Positions 1 to 7,307 are shown, counted from the stretch's first letter. The stretch: DNA of 9,987 bases from UBA8444 sp964003875 (GCA_964003875.1 CAXFLH010000053.1:1-9987); one strand, 5' to 3'. Translations and numbers: made by a program. The notes: generated by a model not told the origin, from the sequence alone.

Positions 1-1396
1 TTAGATCTTCTCCATTTCTTTCAAAAAAAGTGATTGAAGAATTATGAAAATCATTTTTTATTTTAACTCCGAATTCTTTTGATATAGATTTTTCTGCCAC
101 AAGATTTACATTTCCTTGATTAGTAGGAGAGGAATAATAAAGTTCTGTAAAATTTGGCATTCTCATTGATTTATTAGCAGAAAGGTAAAAATTAATTTTA
201 TCAGAAAGTTTGTAACTTAAATCAATTCCGGGAAATATATCGTTTTCAAAGTTTGTTTTTAAATTAAGCATTATTCCTGTTGAAATATTCAATCTTTTAA
301 TCGATAAATTATTTTCAATAAAGAAATTCGTTACGATTCTATTATCTGATTTTGTGTAATAATTATCACCATTTATTAAAATAGGAATATCTAAATCCAT
401 ACCAAGATTATTAGAAATAATATTATTGGAAATTAATTCAGCTCCAAAGAGAAATGTTCCGGCTTTAGTTTTCTTAATCATATTTATATCAACTCCAATA
501 ACACTAGTTTTATGAAAATTTTGATATAGTGATGGATTATCTCTAAACAATATAAACTCATCCTCGTGTAATCGCCAATAAATATTATTATTGAAGCCAA
601 GACTTCCTTTTTTATTTAAGTTTAATGATGCAAAAGTTGTTTTAGTTTTTTCAAATTGATTTGGATATTTAGTTGAATAAAAACTAAATGCACCAAAATC
701 TTTTTTATTAATACCAGCGTTAAAAGTTGTATTAATACTATTTATTTGAGATTTTGCTTGATAGAAAAAGTTTTTTAATGCATAATCAGTTCCTCTAATA
801 TATCCGTCGCTATTTTTATGTAATAAATGAAAAATCTGCTTGACTTTATTATTTGAAATATTAAAATTCAGTTCGCCATGATTAAAGTTATTCTGACCTT
901 TTGATAAAATTATAGAATTTGAAACTTTAGTTTTGGTTATAATATTGATAACTCCACAATATGCATAATTTCCATAAATTCTTGTAGATCCGCCTGTTGA
1001 AATTTCTATTCTTTCAATTAATTCAGGAGATATTGGTAAATTTAAATTATGATGGCCAGTTTGTGGATCATTTAGTTTAATTCCATTTAGTAAAATTAAA
1101 GTTTGTTCAAAAGATCCACCTCTAATACTAATGTCTGATTGAATGCCCTGACCTCCACGTTCTCTGTTGTCAATATTTATAGCAAATTCTAAAATGTCAC
1201 CAATTGTCTGATTTGCAGTGTTATTAATTTCATCACTATTTATTGTGTATACAATGCTTACATCGTTATTGTATTTTGATCTATTTGATGTTACTGTAAC
1301 TTCATCAATATTTTGCTCTAATGTACTTTGTGCTGATGCATTACTAAAAATAAATATTGCAAATACAGTTAATAGACTAGTTATTTTGCTTTTCAT
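1..1396 (-). CDS. BtuB-like TonB-dependent outer-membrane receptor, 3' end missing
   Basis: Partial gene. It begins at ATG 1394-1396 and stays open to the left edge (465 codons), so the rest of the beta-barrel lies outside. Residues 1-22 form a signal peptide ending ASA before Q23. A TonB-box-like stretch (DEVTVTSNR, 31-39) follows. The plug domain has IRGGSFEQTLILLNGIKLND (91-110) and YGNYAYCGVINIIT (141-154), the usual plug signatures of the BtuB/FepA class. The family imports cobalamin, iron chelates or other large ligands across the outer membrane using TonB energy; the substrate cannot be read from this sequence, and BtuB-like describes similarity only. The start overlaps the end of the upstream lipoprotein gene by 20 bases, implying co-transcription and probably translational coupling. 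The gene is very AT-rich (sampled lines about 22-25% GC) with many Asn, Lys and Ile codons, unlike the other receptor at 5034-7238. I checked the frame across the whole stretch and found no internal stop. Confidence 0.9.
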   Translation of the reverse strand, partial: MKSKITSLLTVFAIFIFSNASAQSTLEQNIDEVTVTSNRSKYNNDVSIVYTINSDEINNTANQTIGDILEFAINIDNRERGGQGIQSDISIRGGSFEQTLILLNGIKLNDPQTGHHNLNLPISPELIERIEISTGGSTRIYGNYAYCGVINIITKTKVSNSIILSKGQNNFNHGELNFNISNNKVKQIFHLLHKNSDGYIRGTDYALKNFFYQAKSQINSINTTFNAGINKKDFGAFSFYSTKYPNQFEKTKTTFASLNLNKKGSLGFNNNIYWRLHEDEFILFRDNPSLYQNFHKTSVIGVDINMIKKTKAGTFLFGAELISNNIISNNLGMDLDIPILINGDNYYTKSDNRIVTNFFIENNLSIKRLNISTGIMLNLKTNFENDIFPGIDLSYKLSDKINFYLSANKSMRMPNFTELYYSSPTNQGNVNLVAEKSISKEFGVKIKNDFHNSSITFFERNGEDL

Positions 1397-2039
1397 CTTT
1401 TTCGATTTTAAATCCATTTGGATGGCCATAAATATACACTATTTCAATTGCATTAGACTTTGACATTATTCCTGGATTTATACCTAATTTATTTTTCGGA
1501 ATTGGTTTATTTAATTTTGAATAATAATCTTTCCAAATTTTTAATATGTTTTCATCATCTTGGTTTTCAAAGATCATGGGCTTTGCTTTAAAAATCTCAT
1601 CATCATTAAATGAATTATATATTAATTCGGCACAATAAAATGAGTTATTTTCAAAAATAAATTCTTCATCATAATCATAACCAACTTTACTTAAGCAATA
1701 ATTAATACTTTTATCTATTAAATACTGGTATTTTGGTTTGAGTCTACCAACTATTACTTTTGGGTTTCCATAATCATCTCTAGATCTACTGAGAAAAGTA
1801 TCTAATGGGGTTAGAATCACTTTTGGTGGAATGGCTTCAATAACTAATGTTTCTTCATCTTTATTAACAACCAAACCAATATGAGATAAATCTGATTGCA
1901 TATATCCGTCTGTAACAGCTTCAATAGCAGTGCAAAGTTCAGAGCTATCTAAATCTTGAAACAAAAAATCACCGTTTTGTAAATCAAAATTTGATGAGCA
2001 AGATGTCAAGAAAATATAGAAAAGAAAATATTTTCTCAT
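1377..2039 (-). CDS. YiiX/YebB-like (permuted NlpC/P60) cysteine hydrolase, lipoprotein
   Basis: A 220-residue protein with a short lipoprotein signal (hydrophobic residues 4-11, lipobox LTSC, lipidated Cys14), so probably anchored in a membrane facing the periplasm. The mature part matches the circularly permuted papain-like family that includes E. coli YiiX. The early GDFLF motif (23-27) and the SHIGLVV motif with candidate catalytic His53 come first. The FYCAELIY motif with candidate nucleophile Cys136 comes late, and Glu68 could be the third polar residue. Family members are thought to cut amide or peptide bonds in cell-wall peptides or to act on lipids; the real substrate is unknown. The gene starts 13 bases after atpC and ends inside the start of the receptor gene, so it is probably read from the atpD promoter unless a local one exists; I saw no good TAnnTTTG box just upstream. 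Its composition is AT-rich like the receptor gene. The family call is fairly sure, the function is open. Confidence 0.85.
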   Translation of the reverse strand: MRKYFLFYIFLTSCSSNFDLQNGDFLFQDLDSSELCTAIEAVTDGYMQSDLSHIGLVVNKDEETLVIEAIPPKVILTPLDTFLSRSRDDYGNPKVIVGRLKPKYQYLIDKSINYCLSKVGYDYDEEFIFENNSFYCAELIYNSFNDDEIFKAKPMIFENQDDENILKIWKDYYSKLNKPIPKNKLGINPGIMSKSNAIEIVYIYGHPNGFKIEKDEKQNN

Positions 2040-2052
2040 ATCAATAATTTAT

Positions 2053-2289
2053 TTACTCCGCTAAAATAATAATCTTATTATTTTGCATTTCTATAACACC
2101 ACCATTGATTTCAAAAAGTTCGGTTTTGTTATTGCTGTCAATAACTCTAATATGGCCTTTTGTTAAGGTAGATATAATGGGGGCGTGATTATTCAAAACC
2201 TCAAATTTACCGTTTGTTCCTGGTAATTGAACTGAATTTACTTCGCCTTGAAATACTTTTTTCTCAGGTGTTATTAATTCTAGTAGCAT
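2053..2289 (-). CDS. atpC: F1Fo ATP synthase epsilon subunit, short form
   Basis: A 78-residue epsilon subunit, part of the central stalk of the F1 motor. It matches the N-terminal beta-sandwich domain, with the typical stretch PGTNGKFEVLNNHAPIIS (23-40) and a later INGGVIEM segment. The protein stops where the C-terminal helical hairpin begins in E. coli (about 139 residues), so the part that inhibits ATP hydrolysis there is absent. Short epsilon subunits are common in Bacteroidota, so this is probably the natural form and not a truncation. ATG at 2287-2289 lies only 5 bases after the atpD stop, consistent with co-translation and assembly with beta. The last codons form a perfect inverted repeat (see 2060-2086). 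Confidence 0.95.
   Translation of the reverse strand: MLLELITPEKKVFQGEVNSVQLPGTNGKFEVLNNHAPIISTLTKGHIRVIDSNNKTELFEINGGVIEMQNNKIIILAE
2060..2086 (-). other. AT-rich hairpin at the 3' end of atpC
   Basis: Ten-base perfect arms at 2063-2072 and 2075-2084 with a two-base centre, plus an outer GC pair on each side after a one-base bulge. It lies in the last codons of atpC (Ile-Ile-Ile-Leu), just before the stop and upstream of the lipoprotein gene. In the minus-strand RNA it could form a U-rich hairpin that stabilises an atpDC 3' end or weakly attenuates read-through. There is no separate U-tract after it, and the Ile codons may explain it by chance. Confidence 0.35.
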
Positions 2290-2294
2290 AATTT

Positions 2295-3803
2295 TTATTT
2301 CGCTTCAGCTAACATTTTTTCTCCTTTCTCTTTAGCTTCCTCAATAGTTCCTACTAAGTTAAAGGCAGCTTCAGGGTACTGATCCATCTCGCCATCCATA
2401 ATCATATTAAATCCTTTGATGGTATCTTGGATATCTACTAGTACTCCTTTAAGTCCAGTAAACTGCTCGGCTACGTGGAATGGCTGAGATAAGAAACGCT
2501 GTACACGTCTTGCTCTAGATACAGCTAATTTGTCTTCGTCAGAAAGTTCTTCCATTCCAAGGATAGCTATAATATCTTGTAGTTCTTTGTAACGTTGCAA
2601 TAGCATTTTTACTCTTTGAGCACAATCGTAATGCTCGTCACCCACAACATCTGGAGATAAAATTCTAGATGTAGAATCTAGTGGGTCAACCGCAGGATAG
2701 ATACCTAACTCGGCAATTTTTCTGGAAAGTACTGTAGTTGCATCTAAGTGGGCAAAAGTAGTAGCAGGTGCGGGGTCAGTTAAATCATCTGCAGGAACAT
2801 ATACTGCTTGTACAGAAGTAATAGAACCATTTTTTGTTGAGGTGATACGCTCTTGCATCGTTCCCATTTCTGTGGCGAGAGTGGGCTGATAACCTACCGC
2901 CGATGGCATACGACCTAATAGTGCAGATACCTCAGAACCTGCTTGAGTAAATCTGAAGATGTTATCTACGAAAAATAAGACGTCACGTCCTTGACCTTGA
3001 CCATCGCCATCACGGAAATACTCGGCTAATGTCAGTCCAGAAAGCGCTACTCGAGCACGTGCCCCAGGAGGCTCATTCATTTGTCCGAATACGAAAGAAG
3101 CTTTAGAGTTACCCATTTTAGAGTCATCAACTTTGGATAAATCCCAGCCACCTTCTTCCATAGAGTGCATAAAGTCTTCACCATAATCGATAATACCAGA
3201 CTCAAGCATCTCTCTTAATAAATCGTTTCCTTCACGAGTTCTTTCACCTACACCAGCAAATACGGATAAACCACCGTGTCCTTTGGCAATGTTGTTAATC
3301 AACTCTTGAATAAGTACGGTTTTACCTACACCAGCACCACCAAATAAACCAATTTTACCACCTTTAGCGTAAGGCTCTATTAAGTCAATTACTTTGATAC
3401 CTGTGTACAGTACTTCTGTGGAAGTAGAAAGATCTTCAAATTTTGGTGCTTCACGGTGAATAGGAAGACCATTTTCTCTGTCAAGATTGTCCATGCCATC
3501 AATAGCATCGCCAATAACGTTGAATACACGACCTTTGATGTGCTCTCCAGCAGGCATTTTGATAGGTGCGCCAGTAGCTAGCACTTCAACACCTCTTTTA
3601 AGACCATCAGTTGAATCCATGGAAATGGCACGAACTGTATCTTCTCCAATGTGTTGTTGGCACTCCAAAACAAGTTTAGTTCCGTTTTCTTTGACAATCT
3701 CTAATGAGTCGTAAATATCAGGTAAACCTGCTTCGTTGTTTTCAAAAGTAACATCGACTACAGGTCCGATGATTTGTGATATTTTACCTTTGTTTTGTGA
3801 CAT
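2295..3803 (-). CDS. atpD: F1Fo ATP synthase beta subunit
   Basis: A 502-residue catalytic beta subunit of F1, which makes ATP from ADP and phosphate using the proton (or sodium) gradient. Visible landmarks are the P-loop GGAGVGKT (155-162), the catalytic glutamate in GERTR (Glu187), the Walker B strand DVLFFVDNIFRF (Asp280), PSAVGYQPTLATEMG (300-314) and the DELSEED-like lever MEELSDEDK (417-425). Compared with the 460-residue E. coli protein as I recall it, there is an extra stretch of roughly 27 residues around 207-233 and about 5 residues near 266-271; both keep the frame and look like lineage-specific insertions. Only beta and epsilon are encoded here; the other F1 and Fo genes must be elsewhere. 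The gene is divergent from ribF and has a good candidate promoter at 3860-3891. Its GC is visibly higher than in the two genes downstream of atpC, as expected for a highly expressed core gene. Confidence 0.99.
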   Translation of the reverse strand: MSQNKGKISQIIGPVVDVTFENNEAGLPDIYDSLEIVKENGTKLVLECQQHIGEDTVRAISMDSTDGLKRGVEVLATGAPIKMPAGEHIKGRVFNVIGDAIDGMDNLDRENGLPIHREAPKFEDLSTSTEVLYTGIKVIDLIEPYAKGGKIGLFGGAGVGKTVLIQELINNIAKGHGGLSVFAGVGERTREGNDLLREMLESGIIDYGEDFMHSMEEGGWDLSKVDDSKMGNSKASFVFGQMNEPPGARARVALSGLTLAEYFRDGDGQGQGRDVLFFVDNIFRFTQAGSEVSALLGRMPSAVGYQPTLATEMGTMQERITSTKNGSITSVQAVYVPADDLTDPAPATTFAHLDATTVLSRKIAELGIYPAVDPLDSTSRILSPDVVGDEHYDCAQRVKMLLQRYKELQDIIAILGMEELSDEDKLAVSRARRVQRFLSQPFHVAEQFTGLKGVLVDIQDTIKGFNMIMDGEMDQYPEAAFNLVGTIEEAKEKGEKMLAEAK

Positions 3804-3837
3804 CTTGTTATTCTTAATTGTGTTAAAAAAAATGTAT

Positions 3838-3853
3838 TTTTATGCGCATAAAA
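3838..3853. promoter_or_regulatory. 16-base perfect palindrome at the atpD transcription start
   Basis: TTTTATGCGCATAAAA is perfectly self-complementary. It sits about 35 bases before the atpD ATG, and its far edge coincides with the transcription start predicted from the -7 box at 3860-3867. It could be a regulator-binding site or form a small hairpin at the 5' end of the mRNA. No regulator can be named. Confidence 0.35.
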
Positions 3854-3859
3854 TCTCGG

Positions 3860-3891
3860 CAAATTTAAGTGAAATAATTAGTTTGTCGCAA
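3860..3891 (-). promoter_or_regulatory. Candidate atpD promoter (Bacteroidota type)
   Basis: On the minus strand a -7 box TAAATTTG (3860-3867) matches the Bacteroidota consensus TAnnTTTG exactly. An upstream TTG (3889-3891) lies 21 bases away, within the usual spacing for the -33 element. The start would fall near 3853, giving a leader of about 50 bases before atpD. This promoter probably serves atpD and atpC and perhaps the two downstream genes. Confidence 0.6.
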
Positions 3892-3894
3892 GGA

Positions 3895-3923
3895 TTTGTT
3901 CAATTAATTAATTAGTACTTTTG
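3895..3923 (+). promoter_or_regulatory. Candidate ribF promoter (Bacteroidota type)
   Basis: A -7 box TACTTTTG (3916-3923) fits TAnnTTTG, with TTTG (3895-3898) 17 bases upstream as the -33 element. Transcription would begin near 3930, about 29 bases before the TTG start codon of ribF. The box lies back to back with the atpD promoter: the two -33 elements are only 3 bases apart. An inverted repeat (TTGTTCAA at 3896-3903, TTGAACAA at 3921-3928) covers both promoter boxes. Confidence 0.6.
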
Positions 3924-3958
3924 AACAAGGTTTTAACATTCAAAACAGAACGTAAAAT

Positions 3959-4885
3959 TTGAAGGTATATCATTCCATTTCTGACTTTCAAAATGTCAGT
4001 CGCCCTATATTAACTACAGGAACTTTTGACGGAGTTCATATTGGTCATAAAATTATTATCGACAGGCTTAAAGAAATCGCCAAAAATCAAAATGGAGAAA
4101 CTGTTTTATTGACTTTTTCGCCTCACCCGAGAATGGTATTGTTTCCAGACGACCATAATTTGCAATTGATTAATACCTTGGACGAAAAAATAAAATTGTT
4201 AGAACAGGCTGGGATAGATCATTTAATTATTCATCCTTTTACTAAGGCATTTTCTAGGACAACCTCCATGCAATTTGTTAGAGATATCATAGTCAATGAA
4301 CTAAACACCCACAAACTTGTTATCGGTTACAATCACCATTTTGGTAGAAATCGAGAAGGATCTTTTGAGCACCTCAAGGAATATGCTCCATTATACGGTT
4401 TTGAGGTGGAAGAAATTTCAGCCCAATTGATAGACGATGTGAGCATTAGTTCTACTAAAATACGCAACTCTCTCTTGTCGGGAGATGTGTCCAAAGCTGC
4501 AGATTATTTGGGTTATAATTATCTTTTGAAGGGGCAAGTCATTGAAGGGCAACAGATTGGTAGAACAATTGGTTTTCCTACGGCCAATCTTAAGGTTTTG
4601 GATGGAAGTAAGCTTATTCCTAAAGATGGTGTTTATGCTGTTCATGTTGAGGTCAAACGACAAGCTTTTAAGGGGATGATGAACATTGGAAATAATCCAA
4701 GTTTTATTTCGAAAAAACACAGTTTAGAAGTGCATATTTTTGATTTTGATTCGGATATTTATGATGAACAAATTGAGGTTCGCTTCATAAAACGCATAAG
4801 AGAAGAAATTAGTTTTGATAATCTCGATGCTTTAAAAATACAGTTGGAACAAGATGAAGACACTGCAAAAGCTATTTTGAGTTAG
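3959..4885 (+). CDS. ribF: Bifunctional riboflavin kinase / FAD synthetase
   Basis: A 308-residue enzyme of the usual family length that turns riboflavin into FMN and then FAD in the cytoplasm. The N-terminal nucleotidyltransferase domain shows GTFDGVHIGH (21-30, the HxGH-type site) and SISSTKIR (162-169). The C-terminal riboflavin kinase domain shows GRTIGFPTANL (201-211), GVYAVHV (224-230), MNIGNNPSF (241-249) and LEVHIFDFD (256-264). The start codon is TTG at 3959: an in-frame TAA lies at 3953-3955, so no upstream start exists, and the protein begins MKVYHSISDF, where homologues normally begin. The gene is divergent from atpD and convergent with the receptor gene at 5034. No FMN riboswitch precedes it, so flavin control at the RNA level is unlikely here. 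Confidence 0.97.
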   Translation: MKVYHSISDFQNVSRPILTTGTFDGVHIGHKIIIDRLKEIAKNQNGETVLLTFSPHPRMVLFPDDHNLQLINTLDEKIKLLEQAGIDHLIIHPFTKAFSRTTSMQFVRDIIVNELNTHKLVIGYNHHFGRNREGSFEHLKEYAPLYGFEVEEISAQLIDDVSISSTKIRNSLLSGDVSKAADYLGYNYLLKGQVIEGQQIGRTIGFPTANLKVLDGSKLIPKDGVYAVHVEVKRQAFKGMMNIGNNPSFISKKHSLEVHIFDFDSDIYDEQIEVRFIKRIREEISFDNLDALKIQLEQDEDTAKAILS

Positions 4886-4980
4886 ATTTAAATTTTTGGA
4901 ACTTAGAAATATGCTTATTTTGGAGTGTTGCCGATGCTAGGCTAATAAAATATCATATTCAAAGTATATATCCCGCCAAT

Positions 4981-5012
4981 AAAAACGCCCTTTGAGCAAT
5001 ATCAAAGGGCGT
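4981..5012 (-). terminator. Intrinsic terminator of the thiamine receptor gene
   Basis: A perfect 11-base stem (4985-4995 with 5002-5012, ACGCCCTTTGA and its complement) with a six-base loop. Read on the minus strand it is followed by TTTTT (4981-4985, the last T being in the stem), 22 bases after the receptor stop codon. On the plus strand the same hairpin is followed by GTATTTTA, so it may also stop ribF transcripts, about 100 bases past that gene, though less well. The remaining bases between the two genes (4886-4980) show nothing else I can recognise. Confidence 0.85.
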
Positions 5013-5033
5013 GTATTTTAAGTTCTTTTAGTT

Positions 5034-7238
5034 TTAGAAGCCTAAGGACAGCCCAATTAGGAAGTTGCGTTTAGCTTGAGGGAAATACCCTGCCATATCA
5101 TAACCACCCTCACTATTAGCTGTAACGTAAGGGTCGTCAGGTCGAGGGTCGTAGCCATCGGATTTAAAACGATAAACCCAAGCATTATTCACGTATTTTT
5201 CATCTAACAGGTTATTGACTTGAAGGCTAAGTCTTGCCGACTTAAACAGTTCACTTTCTATGTCCCATATTAGTCTAGCGTGATGAATCAAATAGGCGTC
5301 TAACTTACGTTCATCACTAGAAGTGTTATCTATAAATTGCTCGTCTACATATTTAGAAATGAATTGCACCTCTAAATTATCTTTAAATTGGTAGTCTAGC
5401 TGACTAGCCCATATCATATTTGGTGAAAAAGCTATGCTTGTGTTGTAGTAGCTTTTACTTTCTTGCCCCCAAGTGTCCCAATTATCCACGTATTCGGTAT
5501 AATGAGTAATGGTGTTTTTGCTAAAAGTAGCATTAGCAGACCATGACCATTTAGGATTGATTTTTACTCCAGCTTCTAACTCTATACCTTTTCTTTCGCT
5601 ATAATCTACATTTTCTCTAGTGTATGCTCCCACGTCATTAATTTTACCCGTTAATATCAATTGATTTTCATAAATCATATAATAAGCAGTTGCCGAGAAG
5701 GCAAAATTAGAGCCTTCTATTTTATAGCCCACTTCGGTATCGTACAAGGTTTCGTGAAGTGGTCTAGAGTTAGGTGATGACTCGACAAAATCTGATCGAT
5801 TTGGTTCTCTATTGGCAATGGCAAAAGAGGCAAAGGCAGAGCTTTTGTTATCAATTTGATAGTAGGCTCCAAACTTGGGGTTAAAAAATTCAAAATTTAC
5901 CGTATCGTTGCGTTCTGCTCCATTTTCATCTTTTCCTAAAAAAGAGTAGTCAATTTGTCGGTGTTGCAAATCGGCATAAACGGTCACATCATCGCTGTAT
6001 TGGTAAAGACCTTTAGCATAAAGGTTAAAGTCCGTTTTTATACCATCGTTATCGTAATAGATGTGGTCAATTTGGCTGTTGCTAGCGTATTCTGCCCAAC
6101 GCACTACGCCGTAATGCCTACCATCGTAAGTATTCCAACCACCACCTATAGTATAGTCTAGTTTGTTTATTCTATTATTATAAGAAAATACAGCCCCATA
6201 AAAATCATTGTCTAGCCATTTTCTTCTAATGAGGTCGGTTTGAGTAAGGGTATCGTTCCCAACAATTACATTATTTAAACCATAATCGGTAAAGTCTTGC
6301 CCATTCTTATACTGTTCGTAATAGCCTTCTCCATGTGTGAAGTGTAAGCCTAAATTGAACATTCCACTGTTTGCCAATTGCTTATTGTAATGAAGCATAT
6401 AATGATCTTGCCAATAGTTATCGGTTTCATTTTCATAGGTGTAAGAATTGAAGGTTCTTAAGCTATCGTCATCTAAATAGGATAGGGGCACGCCATTCCA
6501 AGCCTGATAGGTTTTTTCTTTTCCAGAAATTACGCTTAATTTAAGTACCTCATCAGTTCCATAGTAAGCTCCTGAAAGGTACAATGATTTTAAGTCAGAA
6601 GTGGCTCTGTCGATGTAACCGTCAGAGCTGATTCTTGACAACCTACCATCTAAAGTAAATTTATCGGAAAGTAGACCAGTGCCAAATTCCACATTATTTT
6701 TGAATGTATTGTATGAGCCTATGGTATTGCTAGTCGTGGCATAGGGTTTAGATCTCATCGATTGGGTTTTTAAATTGATACTAGCCCCAAATGCTCCAGC
6801 ACCATTAGTAGAAGTTCCTACGCCCCTTTGTATTTGTATATCTTCTACCGATGAGGTAAAGTCAGGCATATTTACCCACCATACCCCTTGTGACTCAGGG
6901 TCATTGAGAGGAATACCATCAATGGTTACATTGATACGTGTAGGGTCGCTACCACGAACTCTAAAACTCGTATAGCCTATACCTGCTCCAGCATCTGAAG
7001 TGGTTACTACCGATGGGGTTAGTGACAACATATAAGGAATATCTTGTCCTAGGTTTTGGTCGTCCAACTGTTGGGCACCTATATTGTTATAGGACATTGG
7101 CGTTTGTGGTGTGGCTCTAAGTGCATTGATGTGGACTTCTTGCAAATCCGGATACACAATCAGTGTATCTTTTTGTTGGGCATTTAATCCTAAGCTAATG
7201 GCTAAAAAGCTCCAGCTTAAAAACGATTTGATTGTCAT
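5034..7238 (-). CDS. TPP-riboswitch-controlled TonB-dependent receptor, thiamine uptake (Omr1 type)
   Basis: A 734-residue outer-membrane receptor. A signal peptide (1-20, cleavage after LNA) is followed by a TonB-box-like LQEVHINA (32-39), without the carboxypeptidase-like N-terminal domain of SusC proteins. The plug domain has FRVRGSDPTRINVTIDGIPL, NDPESQGVWWVNMPD and GVGTSTNGAGAFGASINLKT. The barrel ends in LIGLSLGF with the terminal Phe typical of outer-membrane proteins. A TPP riboswitch directly upstream (7302-7379) shows that expression is tied to thiamine pyrophosphate. Bacteroidota are known to have TPP-regulated receptors (named Omr1 in comparative genomics) needed for thiamine uptake, and this fits that group. 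The substrate is probably thiamine, its phosphates or a pyrimidine precursor. The gene is last in its block and is closed by the terminator at 4981-5012. The receptor call is certain; the substrate rests on the riboswitch and on the thiamine-binding neighbour. Confidence 0.93.
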   Translation of the reverse strand: MTIKSFLSWSFLAISLGLNAQQKDTLIVYPDLQEVHINALRATPQTPMSYNNIGAQQLDDQNLGQDIPYMLSLTPSVVTTSDAGAGIGYTSFRVRGSDPTRINVTIDGIPLNDPESQGVWWVNMPDFTSSVEDIQIQRGVGTSTNGAGAFGASINLKTQSMRSKPYATTSNTIGSYNTFKNNVEFGTGLLSDKFTLDGRLSRISSDGYIDRATSDLKSLYLSGAYYGTDEVLKLSVISGKEKTYQAWNGVPLSYLDDDSLRTFNSYTYENETDNYWQDHYMLHYNKQLANSGMFNLGLHFTHGEGYYEQYKNGQDFTDYGLNNVIVGNDTLTQTDLIRRKWLDNDFYGAVFSYNNRINKLDYTIGGGWNTYDGRHYGVVRWAEYASNSQIDHIYYDNDGIKTDFNLYAKGLYQYSDDVTVYADLQHRQIDYSFLGKDENGAERNDTVNFEFFNPKFGAYYQIDNKSSAFASFAIANREPNRSDFVESSPNSRPLHETLYDTEVGYKIEGSNFAFSATAYYMIYENQLILTGKINDVGAYTRENVDYSERKGIELEAGVKINPKWSWSANATFSKNTITHYTEYVDNWDTWGQESKSYYNTSIAFSPNMIWASQLDYQFKDNLEVQFISKYVDEQFIDNTSSDERKLDAYLIHHARLIWDIESELFKSARLSLQVNNLLDEKYVNNAWVYRFKSDGYDPRPDDPYVTANSEGGYDMAGYFPQAKRNFLIGLSLGF

Positions 7239-7265
7239 TGTTTTGATAAATTTCGTTAAACACTA

Positions 7266-7307
7266 CCACTAACACGGAGTTGCTAATGGATAATTATGTA
7301 AAACTCC
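7266..7307 (-). promoter_or_regulatory. Possible expression platform of the TPP riboswitch
   Basis: Two helices that cannot form together as simple structures are visible in the leader RNA. GGAGTT at 7302-7307 pairs with AACTCC at 7276-7281 (six bases) and would use sequence at the 3' side of the aptamer. CCATTAG at 7283-7289 pairs with TTAGTGG at 7266-7272 (seven bases, two G-U) and holds AACTCC in its loop. Neither is followed by a T-run. This is pattern reading only, with no energy calculation. Confidence 0.35.

Noticed and set aside
1..1396. Receptor suspected to be a broken gene because of its extreme AT content
   Set aside because: Reading the frame codon by codon from the ATG to the left edge shows no stop; it is only cut by the window boundary.
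1218..1463. Plus-strand open frame across the receptor/lipoprotein junction
   Set aside because: It lies opposite two genes with clear family motifs, has no recognisable motif and no promoter box; it is a shadow of AT-rich coding sequence.
3899..3958. Possible FMN riboswitch before ribF
   Set aside because: None of the conserved FMN aptamer segments is present and the predicted leader is only about 29 bases.
4418..4720. Minus-strand open frame inside ribF
   Set aside because: Fully inside a well-supported gene on the other strand, with no motif of its own.
4886..4980. Possible small RNA or gene between ribF and the terminator
   Set aside because: No open frame with a start signal, no promoter box and no strong structure apart from the terminator hairpin.
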